64,000 nucleotides of DNA. Origin: an uncultured Ruminococcus sp. GTDB lineage: Bacteria; Bacillota; Clostridia; Oscillospirales; Acutalibacteraceae. The notes below the pieces were generated by a model that saw nothing but the letters and a program-made list of their open reading frames with translations, ran no database searches and was not told the DNA's origin. Below, piece by piece: positions 24,753 through 32,855 of this stretch. The stretch covers positions 1 through 64,000 of the forward strand of contig CAJFNC010000003.1 of NCBI GenBank assembly GCA_904393835.1. The letters run 5' to 3'. The position numbers and the translations under genes were made by a program. Numbering within the stretch: the first letter of the stretch is position 1; each line of letters opens with the position of its first letter.

Positions 24753-26435
24753 TTGTATCAGGTTTTATATCGTAAATGGCGTCCGCAAACCTTTGACGAT
24801 GTTTCGGGTCAGGAACATATCACTACTACGCTTAAAAACGAGGTTGCAGCTAACCGCATAAATCATGCTTATCTGTTTACCGGTTCAAGAGGAACAGGCA
24901 AAACCACGTGTGCAAAAATTCTTTCCAAGGCGGTAAACTGTCTTAACCCCCGCAGCGGAAATCCGTGCTGCGAATGTGAAATCTGCAAGGGCATTGACGA
25001 CGGCAGTATTCTTGATGTTATTGAAATGGACGCCGCTTCAAACCGCTCAATTGATGATATTCGCTCAATTATTGACGAAGCTCAGTATAAGCCGTCAAGG
25101 TGCAAATACAGGGTTTTTATAATCGATGAGGTTCATATGCTGACTCCGGAGGCTTTTAATGCTCTCCTTAAAACGCTGGAAGAACCTCCCGAGCATGTTA
25201 TTTTTATACTTGCAACCACTGAAATTCACAAGATACTTCCAACCATTGTTTCAAGATGTCAGCGGTTTGATTTTCACAGAATCAAACCCAGCGATATAAA
25301 AGACCGCCTTATGTATGTTGCACAGCAGGAAAATGTAAAACTTTCCGAAAGTGCGGCTATGATGATTGCAACGGTTGCTGACGGCGCAATGAGAGACGCT
25401 CTTTCCCTTATGGACAGATGCATTGCGATAAGCACCGATGTTGACGACAACGTTGCACGAACGGCGGCAGGACTTGTTCAGCAAAGTTATCTGTATGATT
25501 TTGCCGCCTGCATTATCAACAAAAACACCTCAAAGGCGCTTGAAATAATCGACAACCTGTATTCCGAATCAAAGGATATGGCAAGACTGTGCAATGAACT
25601 CATCTCACATTTCAGATCGCTTATGATGATTAAATCTGTTAAAAAGCCGAGGGAAATCATCGTGATGTCGGATGATGAATTTGAAGAAGCCCAAACTCAG
25701 GCGGACTACTTATCCATAGCCGATATTATCTATTATATGGATGTTCTTTCAAAGGCGTACCTGAGAATGGGTCACGGAACGGGCGACCGAGTTGAGCTGG
25801 AAACGGCTTTGGTTAAGCTGACGGCTCCCGAGCTTGAGGCAACTACCGAGGCGCTCACGGCAAGGATTGCGGCGCTTGAAAAAGCGGTCAAACAGGGAAT
25901 TAAAATTTCTGCCGAACCCGCTTTACAAACTACCGCCGTTGCGCAAGCCGACGAAAAGCCAGTAACGACTGTCAACACCGATGAAAATCCGCCGCAAGTT
26001 CAAAGCGAAGCTTCGCCTGAGGAATTGCCGAAAGCACCCGTTACAAAACCTGCTCCTCAGGTAAAACATACACAGCAAAAAAGCACGGTAAACCTTGAAG
26101 AGATTTACCAAAACGCCAAGCCTTTCCCCCGGTGGGTTGAAGTTGTGGAAAATATGAAACCCGTTTCACGGGCAATTGCTGCGGCATTTTCGGGTTCTAC
26201 GGCATATGTCAGCGGAAATTATCTTTTGATAGACACAAGCAACAATATGGCGTTCGAACTTTTGAAAAACGGAAGCAGACGTGAAGAAATCAGAAAGATT
26301 ATTCAGGAAACCACAGGTCATACGTACAGCCTGGGCCCCTATAAAAAGCCTGAGAAAAAACAAGAAAAAACCGACCCTATTCAAACTCTTAAACAGGAGC
26401 TTGAGGAAAGTGGAATTGAAATAACAGAAGAATAA
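24753..26435 (+). CDS. dnaX: DNA polymerase III subunit gamma/tau
   Basis: DnaX forms the clamp-loader motor and binds the polymerase. The 560-residue protein begins YQVLYRKWRPQTFDDVSGQEH, has Walker A GSRGTGKTT (about 39-47), a four-Cys zinc module (CLNPRSGNPCCECEIC), VFIIDEVHML and the SRC arginine finger in TIVSRCQRF. A Pro/Thr-rich linker (about 390-450) and a C-terminal tau-like domain follow. I chose the TTG at 24753 because GGGGTGA lies just upstream and homologues begin at this point; an ATG at 24738 is the alternative. It starts 80 bases after the SRP RNA, an order common in Firmicutes. Confidence 0.95.
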   Translation: MYQVLYRKWRPQTFDDVSGQEHITTTLKNEVAANRINHAYLFTGSRGTGKTTCAKILSKAVNCLNPRSGNPCCECEICKGIDDGSILDVIEMDAASNRSIDDIRSIIDEAQYKPSRCKYRVFIIDEVHMLTPEAFNALLKTLEEPPEHVIFILATTEIHKILPTIVSRCQRFDFHRIKPSDIKDRLMYVAQQENVKLSESAAMMIATVADGAMRDALSLMDRCIAISTDVDDNVARTAAGLVQQSYLYDFAACIINKNTSKALEIIDNLYSESKDMARLCNELISHFRSLMMIKSVKKPREIIVMSDDEFEEAQTQADYLSIADIIYYMDVLSKAYLRMGHGTGDRVELETALVKLTAPELEATTEALTARIAALEKAVKQGIKISAEPALQTTAVAQADEKPVTTVNTDENPPQVQSEASPEELPKAPVTKPAPQVKHTQQKSTVNLEEIYQNAKPFPRWVEVVENMKPVSRAIAAAFSGSTAYVSGNYLLIDTSNNMAFELLKNGSRREEIRKIIQETTGHTYSLGPYKKPEKKQEKTDPIQTLKQELEESGIEITEE

Positions 26436-26457
26436 CATATGAAAGGAATTTTAAATT

Positions 26458-26808
26458 ATGAAAGCAAGATTACCTAAAGGATACGGAAACGGCGGTCAGA
26501 ACAATATTCAGCAGCTTGCACGCCAGGCTCAAAAGCTCCAGGATGATATGGAAGCAGCTTCGGCAGAGCTTGAGGCAAAAGAGTATTCATCAACAGCCGG
26601 CGGCGGCGCAGTAAAAGTTACTATCAGCGGTAAAATGGAAGTTAAAAGCATTGAAATTTCCAAAGAAGTTGTTGATCCCGATGATATTGAAATGCTCACA
26701 GACCTGATTATGGCTGCTACAAATGAAGCGCTGAGAACAGCACAGAAAGAAAAAGAGGACAAAATGGAAACAATTTCAGGCGGTCTTAATATTCCGGGAT
26801 TGTTCTGA
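26458..26808 (+). CDS. YbaB/EbfC nucleoid-associated protein
   Basis: This 116-residue DNA-binding dimer protein has an N-terminal Gly/Gln stretch, the helix [18 protein letters not shown], the core strand [16 protein letters not shown] and the C-terminal helix with [21 protein letters not shown]. It lies between dnaX and recR with two bases to recR, the conserved dnaX-ybaB-recR cluster. The role is DNA coating and help in recombination or partition. Confidence 0.95.
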   Translation: MKARLPKGYGNGGQNNIQQLARQAQKLQDDMEAASAELEAKEYSSTAGGGAVKVTISGKMEVKSIEISKEVVDPDDIEMLTDLIMAATNEALRTAQKEKEDKMETISGGLNIPGLF

Positions 26809-26810
26809 TT

Positions 26811-27413
26811 ATGGCACGATACAATGTTCCTCCGCTTGAAAACCTTGTGGAGCAATTTGAAAAAATGCCGGGTATCGGTCACAAAACCGCTCAGAGACTT
26901 GCGTATTATGTACTCAATCTCTCTGATGCCCAAGCCGACGAGTTTGCTAAAGCGGTTATTGACGCACATACCAAAATACACTATTGCAGCAAATGCTGTA
27001 ATCTGACCGACAAGGATATTTGCCCTGTGTGCGCTGACGTAACGCGCGACCATTCGGTTATCTGCGTTGTTGAAACTCCCAGAGACGCCACGGCGGTAGA
27101 AAACACCCACGAGTTTAAGGGAGTTTACCATGTTTTGCACGGTGCAATCTCTCCGCTTAATGACGTCGGTCCCGACAACTTAACGATTAAAGAATTAATT
27201 TCAAGGCTTGCCGACGACAGCGTAAAAGAAGTGATTATGGCAACCAACCCTACTGTTGAGGGCGATGCCACAGCGCTTTACATTTCAAAGCTGTTAAAGC
27301 CGATGGGGGTTAAAGTGACGCGTCTTGCCTACGGCATACCGGTCGGAGGCGACCTTGAATACGCGGACGAATATACTCTGGCAAAAGCATTGGAAGGCAG
27401 GAGCGAAATATAA
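26811..27413 (+). CDS. recR: Recombination mediator RecR
   Basis: RecR works with RecO and RecF to load RecA on gapped DNA. The 200-residue protein has a helix-hairpin-helix ([19 protein letters not shown]), a four-Cys zinc finger ([16 protein letters not shown], about 57-72) and a Toprim domain with [17 protein letters not shown]. The C-terminal Walker B-like end, [23 protein letters not shown], is standard. Confidence 0.97.
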   Translation: MARYNVPPLENLVEQFEKMPGIGHKTAQRLAYYVLNLSDAQADEFAKAVIDAHTKIHYCSKCCNLTDKDICPVCADVTRDHSVICVVETPRDATAVENTHEFKGVYHVLHGAISPLNDVGPDNLTIKELISRLADDSVKEVIMATNPTVEGDATALYISKLLKPMGVKVTRLAYGIPVGGDLEYADEYTLAKALEGRSEI

Positions 27414-27871
27414 TGAGTTCACTCAAAACTATTGCGCAAAATAAAAAAGCTCGTCACGATTACTTTATTGAGGAATCGTATGAGGCAGGCATTGAGCTTT
27501 GCGGAACAGAGGTTAAGTCGATACGCAACGGCAGGGTTAATCTTAAAGACAGCTGGTGCTCGATTGACAACGGTGAAATTTTCATAAACGGAATGCACAT
27601 TTCACCGTATGAGCACGGCAACATTTTTAACCGTGACCCAATGCGTGTGCGCCGACTGCTGATGCACAAAAAAGAGATCAACAAGTTGTACGGCCTTGTA
27701 AAGCAGACAGGATACTCGCTTATTCCGATAAGCCTTTATTTCAAAGACAGCAAGGTCAAGGTACAGGTCGGTTTGTGCAAAGGTAAAAAGCTTTACGACA
27801 AGCGCGCCGATATGGCGGCAAGGTCTGCAAAACGAGATATTGACAGAGCATTAAAAAGCAAGCAATATTAA
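27413..27871 (+). CDS. smpB: SsrA-binding protein
   Basis: SmpB delivers tmRNA to stalled ribosomes. The 152-residue protein has [39 protein letters not shown] and the basic C-terminal tail [23 protein letters not shown] that enters the mRNA channel. It overlaps recR by one base (TAATG) and is followed 65 bases later by the tmRNA itself, so the partner genes are adjacent. Confidence 0.98.
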   Translation: MSSLKTIAQNKKARHDYFIEESYEAGIELCGTEVKSIRNGRVNLKDSWCSIDNGEIFINGMHISPYEHGNIFNRDPMRVRRLLMHKKEINKLYGLVKQTGYSLIPISLYFKDSKVKVQVGLCKGKKLYDKRADMAARSAKRDIDRALKSKQY

Positions 27872-27935
27872 CGGCGGTTGAATAAAAATATTTAACCGTT
27901 CAATAATATTGTTATGCTCTGTTTAAGCTATACAC

Positions 27936-28285
27936 GGGGGTGTAAAGGCTTCGACGGGGAATGTAAACCTTGGTAAGCGAGCGGCGGTGCGGAACCGCCA
28001 TAAAATCCGCATTCTAAAAATAAACGACAACAATAAAGTTGAATTAGCAGCTGCCTAAGCAGCCGCTCGTCCTGTTTGAGAGCACCACGGCTTAAATAAG
28101 GGCGTCGATTAGTGGTAAATGTGAACGGAAGAGCGCTCCGTATTTCGTCACACATCAGGAGCTACCAAACCTCACAGCCTGTTAATGGGCGATGAGGCAA
28201 GGGAATTTCAAAACATTAACTGCGCTCGGAGAAAGCCTTGGCAAGCGTTTTTCGGACAGGGGTTCGACTCCCCTCACCTCCACCA
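27936..28285 (+). ncRNA. ssrA: Transfer-messenger RNA
   Basis: The 350-nt RNA starts GGGGGTGTAAAGGCTTCGACGGGG and ends with a tRNA-like T arm (GGGGTTCGACTCCCC) and acceptor CACCTCC-A-CCA that pairs with its 5' end; CCA is encoded. The tag frame ends in TAA at about 28058 and reads ...NDNNKVELAAA, with the small hydrophobic Ala end recognised by Clp proteases. Pseudoknot-rich sequence fills the middle. Confidence 0.97.
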
Positions 28286-28286
28286 C

Positions 28287-28325
28287 GTCGCCGCGGACGG
28301 CATATCGTTCGCGGCGACTTTTTTT
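28287..28325 (+). terminator. tmRNA terminator
   Basis: GTCGCCGCG (28287-28295) and CGCGGCGAC (28310-28318) form a nine-base GC-rich stem followed by seven T residues. Confidence 0.9.
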
Positions 28326-28364
28326 GCAAAAGTCACCTCTCACTCATTCTGTCGCGGCTCCTTT

Positions 28365-28403
28365 CCGAATCGAACCCGCTGCGCTGGGCTTCGATTCGGT
28401 TTT
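28365..28403 (+). terminator. Second hairpin after tmRNA
   Basis: CCGAATCGA (28365-28373) and TCGATTCGG (28391-28399) pair, with an inner CCC/GGG, followed by TTTTC. It may back up the first terminator. Confidence 0.6.
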
Positions 28404-28996
28404 CTTATCCTAAGTCTAGGTATCTTTTTTGTCAACGCTTCCCAAAAATAAAATCCGATAGATAAGCCAAAATTAAGAAAAACGGCTTGTTTATCGGATT
28501 TTTTATTGTTTATATCTGATTTTTAAAAGTTAGTTTTTGAACGATAAAAACCGCATTTTATGATAAAATGCAACACAAATGCAACACGAATTTTTTATCA
28601 ACTAAAAATTTCCCTAAGCATATAAAAAAATGTTATAATGACTGCTTACTATTCTTCACCGCTTTTACCGCCTTTCAACTTTTCGATTAAAGCAAGGATT
28701 GCGCAACATAGTGTTGAGTGATATAATCTTATCAAACATTACGCAGTTTATCAACCGATTTCCGCTGTTGAGTTGGAAACGATGATTAAAGATATTCTTA
28801 GATGAGGAGTTATCCGATAACGAATTCGCTTTGAATAAATCAATACTTTACAATATAAAAAAACAATGTTTTTCAAAATATTACATTGACTTGATATGAT
28901 TTTCGACACAGAAAAGAAAGATACGGTTTTGTTTATTACTGCAAATGTAAGAAATTGACGACAAACGACTTAAATCTAATAGAAAGGCAGATAACA
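28404..28996. other. Gene-poor border of an accessory block
   Basis: About 590 bases hold no intact gene. Visible items are a long imperfect hairpin (arms about 28457-28474 and 28485-28502, 16 of 18 paired) followed by TTTTTT, a tandem AAATGCAACAC duplication near 28567-28588, and a minus-strand stretch (about 28660-28720) ending a frame in ALIEKLKGGKSGEE that looks like the tail of a lost gene. The setting just after ssrA is a common integration site, but no integrase is present and I found no second copy of the tmRNA end. Confidence 0.4.
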
Positions 28997-29681
28997 ATGC
29001 AGTATAGAATTTTGGTTATTGAAGATGACACAGATATAAATAAATAATGTAATCGCCGATACACTCACAAAGGCCGGTTACATATGCAAACAAGCTTTTT
29101 CCGGAACGGAAGCTTTACTATATCTTGAACGGGAAAATTATGCACTGGCTGTTATGGATTTAATGCTGCCGGGACTTTCCGGGGAGGAGTTATTACCAAA
29201 ACTAAAAGAAAAGCAACATATTCCGGTTATAGTAGTTTCGGCTAAAGACGGTTTAGACAGCAAAATCAATCTACTGACAAGTGGTGCGGAAGATTATCTT
29301 ACCAAACCTTTTGAAATTCAGGAACTTGTGGCAAGAGTAGGCGTTCAAATCCGACGTTTCGCCGAACCGGAAGAATCACCAACACAACATTTACAGTATA
29401 AAGACCTTGTATTGAATCAAGCATCCTTTACAGCTTCTGTCAACGAAAAAGAAATCGTTTTGACTAAGCAAGAGTTTAAAATTCTTGAACTGCTGCTCTC
29501 TCACCCTAACAAGGTTTTTTCTAAACAGGACATTTACGATTATGCTTGGGATGACATTTACATAGGTGAGGATAAGACAATCAATGTGCATATCAGCAAT
29601 ATTCGCAAAAAACTGAAAGCGGTAAGCGCTGAGGAATATATCGAAACTGTGTGGGGAATTGGTTTTCGGTTGGCAAAATAA
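28997..29681 (+). pseudogene. OmpR-type response regulator, frameshifted near the start
   Basis: The gene starts well (AAAGG, ATG at 28997; MQYRILVIEDDTDI) but stops at TAA 29045-29047. The rest of the receiver continues in another frame from about 29046 (NVIADTLTKAGY, then VMDLMLPGLSG with the phospho-Asp, and YLTKPFE). It is followed by a complete winged-helix DNA-binding domain (about 29420-29678, ending ETVWGIGFRLAK). The break is a (AAAT)3-like tetranucleotide repeat at about 29034-29048; removing one unit restores the whole protein of about 227 codons. From an internal ATG (29154) a truncated protein with the DNA-binding half could still be made. It heads the ABC/kinase cluster downstream. 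Confidence 0.85.
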
Positions 29682-29741
29682 CTTTAACCTTTCTTTAACT
29701 TTGCTTTGCGCTTAATTAACACTTTGGTTGTAAACTAAAAA
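29682..29741 (+). promoter_or_regulatory. Response-regulator target promoter of the ABC operon
   Basis: Two CTTTAAC copies (29682-29688, 29693-29699) form a direct repeat with 11-base period, the usual site of OmpR/PhoB-type regulators. A -10-like TAAACT (29731-29736) has no good -35, consistent with activator dependence. The stretch TGTAAACTAAAAA (29729-29741) recurs before the second kinase gene at 35280-35292. Confidence 0.55.
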
Positions 29742-29765
29742 GCGTAGAGTAAAGGAGGCAACCAA

Positions 29766-30680
29766 ATGGAATATTTACTTACAACGAACAGTCTGACAAA
29801 ACAATATGGCAGACATAAGGCGGTAAATGCCGTTAATATTCATATTCGTCAAGGTGACATCTACGGTTTGATTGGTCGAAACGGAGCAGGCAAAACAACT
29901 ATTTTGAAAATGATAAGCGGACTTGCCGCGCCGACCGAAGGTGATTTTTCACTATTTGGAAAAACGGGTAAAGATGCATATGAGTATATGTCTCGCATCG
30001 GAACGCTCATTGAAGCTCCGGGGATTTATCCGAATATGTCCGCAGCAGAAAATCTAAAATTAAAATGTCTTGCAGTGGGTGTAAGAAAAAAGGGAACGAT
30101 TGAGGAACTTTTAAAAACGGTCGGACTTGAAAATGTCGAAAAAAAGAAAGTTAAGAAATTCTCTTTAGGGATGAAACAGCGTCTTGGTATTGCACTGGCA
30201 CTTGTTGGTGATCCCGACCTTGTTATTTTAGATGAGCCTATTAACGGATTAGACCCACAAGGTATTGCAGAAGTAAGGGAAACTTTGCAAAAACTCAATA
30301 AAGAAAAGAATATTACCTTTATTATCTCCAGCCATATTCTTGAGGAACTATCCAAAATGGCAACAAATTACGGTATTATTCACAATGGCATATTGTTGCA
30401 GGAAATGACTCGTGAAGAACTGCTGGCAAAATGCAGTGAACGTATTGAGCTAAAAACCGATGATACTCGAAAAGCTTGTACAGTTTTGGAAGATATGGGG
30501 ATTGAAAAATACAAAGTGGTTGACGCCGATACCATTCAAATCTTTGAGAGGTTGAATGATGGCGGTGATATTACGATGAGACTGGCTGAAAACGGTGTAA
30601 AAACTATGGGTATAACTGTTAAGAATGAAGCACTCGAAGATTACTATTTGAACTTGACGGGAGGTATTGTAAATGTTTAA
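29766..30680 (+). CDS. ABC exporter ATPase, bacitracin/lantibiotic-resistance type
   Basis: The 304-residue protein has Walker A GRNGAGKTT (about 38-46), signature FSLGMKQRL, Walker B LVILDEPINGLDP and switch IISSHILEE, then a C-terminal extension. The FSLGMKQR signature and the length match the BcrA/LanF group that confers immunity to peptide antibiotics. AAAGGAGG precedes the ATG. It overlaps the permease gene by eight bases and lies between a response regulator and a sensor kinase gene, the usual setting of inducible detoxification transporters. Confidence 0.88.
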   Translation: MEYLLTTNSLTKQYGRHKAVNAVNIHIRQGDIYGLIGRNGAGKTTILKMISGLAAPTEGDFSLFGKTGKDAYEYMSRIGTLIEAPGIYPNMSAAENLKLKCLAVGVRKKGTIEELLKTVGLENVEKKKVKKFSLGMKQRLGIALALVGDPDLVILDEPINGLDPQGIAEVRETLQKLNKEKNITFIISSHILEELSKMATNYGIIHNGILLQEMTREELLAKCSERIELKTDDTRKACTVLEDMGIEKYKVVDADTIQIFERLNDGGDITMRLAENGVKTMGITVKNEALEDYYLNLTGGIVNV

Positions 30681-31518
30681 TTTAATCAAAATGGATATGC
30701 ACCGTCTTTTCCGTTCAACTTCCACCTGGATTACACTGCTTTTGGTAGTTATTCTGGCTGTGTTTTCCGTCGTAATGACAAACGTAGATATAAAAATGGC
30801 TGAAGATGATCCAAGCTCCTTAATAACCGAGACAACAGAAGAACCACAACCAGGGATCTATGTTGAAGCAAATCCTGAATGGGTTAAAGGTAATATTGAA
30901 ATAGGAGATATTATCAGTACTGAAATGAGAAGTGGCTTGCTTGCGATTTTATCCGCAGTTTTTGCTGCAATCTTTGCTAATGCTGAGCAAAAAAACGGCT
31001 ATATCAAAAACATAGCCGGACAATTTCCACGGCGTGGAAGCTTAATAATCTCAAAATTTGTTGCTATTGCAATTCAGATTTTTTTGATGATGATTTTATT
31101 TACTGTAGTAACGGTGATAACCTGCTTCATTTTATGGGGTGATAGATTTTATTTAGATTCCTTTACACCTATATTAAAATTTCTCGGTACACAGTATTTA
31201 CTGCATTTAGGATTTGCTGCTTTAATTATGTTTTTCAGTATATTGACCCGCAGTACAGCGTTCAGTATGACTGCCGGTATCCTTGTTTGCGCCGGTTTTG
31301 CTGTTCCGATTTATTCTATAATCAACAAACTGGTTACAGATATTAAACCTAATTTGAATTTCAATATAGGTGATTATATGATTGATAGAAATATCAGTCA
31401 AATTAGTTTGGCGGCAACATCTGATATAATGATAAGGGGCATTTTCGTTGGTATCATTTTTGCAGCAGTTTCGGTGCTGCTCGCAATGTTTACTATTCAA
31501 AAGCGAGATGTCCGATAG
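30673..31518 (+). CDS. ABC-2 type permease
   Basis: This 281-residue membrane protein has six hydrophobic segments, the first at about 18-37. An extracytoplasmic loop (about 40-85) follows, then GLLAILSAVFAAIFANAEQKNGYIKNIAGQ, a segment typical of bacitracin/lantibiotic ABC-2 permeases. It partners the preceding ATPase. The substrate is unknown; a cell-wall-active peptide is the family expectation. Confidence 0.85.
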   Translation: MFNLIKMDMHRLFRSTSTWITLLLVVILAVFSVVMTNVDIKMAEDDPSSLITETTEEPQPGIYVEANPEWVKGNIEIGDIISTEMRSGLLAILSAVFAAIFANAEQKNGYIKNIAGQFPRRGSLIISKFVAIAIQIFLMMILFTVVTVITCFILWGDRFYLDSFTPILKFLGTQYLLHLGFAALIMFFSILTRSTAFSMTAGILVCAGFAVPIYSIINKLVTDIKPNLNFNIGDYMIDRNISQISLAATSDIMIRGIFVGIIFAAVSVLLAMFTIQKRDVR

Positions 31519-31527
31519 GAGTTTGAT

Positions 31528-32439
31528 ATGGTTGCATGGGGAATTGCCGCTACGGTGGCTGTAATTATTGTTATGGGAATACTGATTTCTTACCGGCGAC
31601 AGGTCAAGAAGATCTGCCGCCAGTTGGCGTTCCTAAAAGAACATCAGACAAATCTAAGAATTAACGCAGGTTTGCCGTTTTCGGAGCTCAATGAATTGAT
31701 TGATGGGATAAATGATACACTGGACTTGTCCCGTAAAATTCAAAAAGAATCGCAGCAGAGTGAAAATAGCTTAAAAGAGACGATTACTAATTTATCGCAC
31801 GATATTCGCACACCGTTGACTTCTATGGACGGTTACTTTCAACTGCTCGCTCAGAGCGATTCTGAAGAAGAACGACAGCACTATATTGATGTTATTCAAA
31901 GTCGTATCACCAGCCTTAAAGATATGCTGGAGGAGCTTTTCACATATACTAAGCTTCAGAATGAGAGTTATGAGATGGCATTAGAGTCTTTAGACTTTGG
32001 AAAATGTGTATTTGATACAGTGTTTTCTTTTTATGATGAATTTCAGAAAAAAGGAATAGAACCGCAGATTGACTTTTGCGAAGGTCATATTGCTGTAATT
32101 GGTAATCACGAAGCAATCCGAAGGGCACTTCAGAATATTATAAAAAACTCTTTAGAACACGGGCAGAAGAAAATTGTTTTTGAGTTACACCGAAATAATT
32201 GTCAGGCTATATTTCGATGTATGAATGATGTAGAAAGTCCAAATAAAATAGATATGACACAGGTGTTTTCACGCTTTTATAAAGCAGATAATGCCCGCAG
32301 TAATACTTCTACCGGATTAGGCCTGTCTATTGCAAAAGGTCTTATTGAGAAAATGGGCGGGACTATAAAAGCCGATCTAAACGAAAATATATTTGTTATA
32401 GAGATACGATTTTCTGTGCAAAACGAGAAAATATCTTGA
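31528..32439 (+). CDS. Sensor histidine kinase, short (intramembrane-type) input
   Basis: The 303-residue kinase has a single N-terminal membrane segment (about 4-21) and almost no extracellular loop. A coiled stretch follows, then the H-box NLSHDIRTPLTS (H91) and an ATPase domain with N box IKNSLEHG, F box FSRFYKADNARSN and G box TGLGLSIAKGLIEKMGG. Kinases without a sensing loop often read the flux of the neighbouring ABC exporter. Its cognate regulator gene at 28997 is frameshifted in this sequence. Confidence 0.9.
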   Translation: MVAWGIAATVAVIIVMGILISYRRQVKKICRQLAFLKEHQTNLRINAGLPFSELNELIDGINDTLDLSRKIQKESQQSENSLKETITNLSHDIRTPLTSMDGYFQLLAQSDSEEERQHYIDVIQSRITSLKDMLEELFTYTKLQNESYEMALESLDFGKCVFDTVFSFYDEFQKKGIEPQIDFCEGHIAVIGNHEAIRRALQNIIKNSLEHGQKKIVFELHRNNCQAIFRCMNDVESPNKIDMTQVFSRFYKADNARSNTSTGLGLSIAKGLIEKMGGTIKADLNENIFVIEIRFSVQNEKIS

Positions 32440-32855
32440 AAATGAAAACTATTTTTCAAAAAAAGGTGATACTTATCAATATAGTGACTATATTAGAATT
32501 TAAGAATCAGGATCAAACTGCCCTTGACGATATGCTGATTCTTTATTAAGCAGCAACCTTGATTTTGAAAAAACAGATGTAAAATACAAGACGATATTAT
32601 CTCTTCTAAGAAATCAAATTTTTAACAGTCGAAAGGTTATTTACTATGTAACCAGCTGAAAAAGGACACGACCTTTGATGTTTATTTCAGCAAAAACAAC
32701 AGGTTATCAAGTATATAACATTGTTTTTATATAAATTTATTCCATTGCCTTTATTTCGGTTTATAAACAGTTTAAAATTGATTTATCGTGCATTTAACTT
32801 CGACCGTTATACTACTCTATGTTTTGCGATAAATAGGAACGGAGATGTTATTTAT
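32440..32855. other. Gap with no supported gene
   Basis: The 416 bases between the kinase and the P-type ATPase hold a 35-codon frame from 32442 (ending LDDMLILY) with no good ribosome site and no recognised family. The remainder is AT-rich. Upstream in-frame codons of the ATPase gene from 32721 lack a ribosome site and do not look like protein. This could be decayed sequence. Confidence 0.4.

Noticed and set aside
24753-26435. Programmed frameshift site making a short gamma subunit of dnaX
   Set aside because: No A-AAA-AAG slippery heptamer with a downstream stem was seen; only short A6 runs near the 3' end.
27928-28451. Several 73-88 codon frames
   Set aside because: They overlap the tmRNA and its terminator, which explain the sequence fully.
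28286-28996. Attachment site with a duplicated tmRNA end
   Set aside because: No second copy of the tmRNA 3' end was found in the block that follows and no integrase gene is present.
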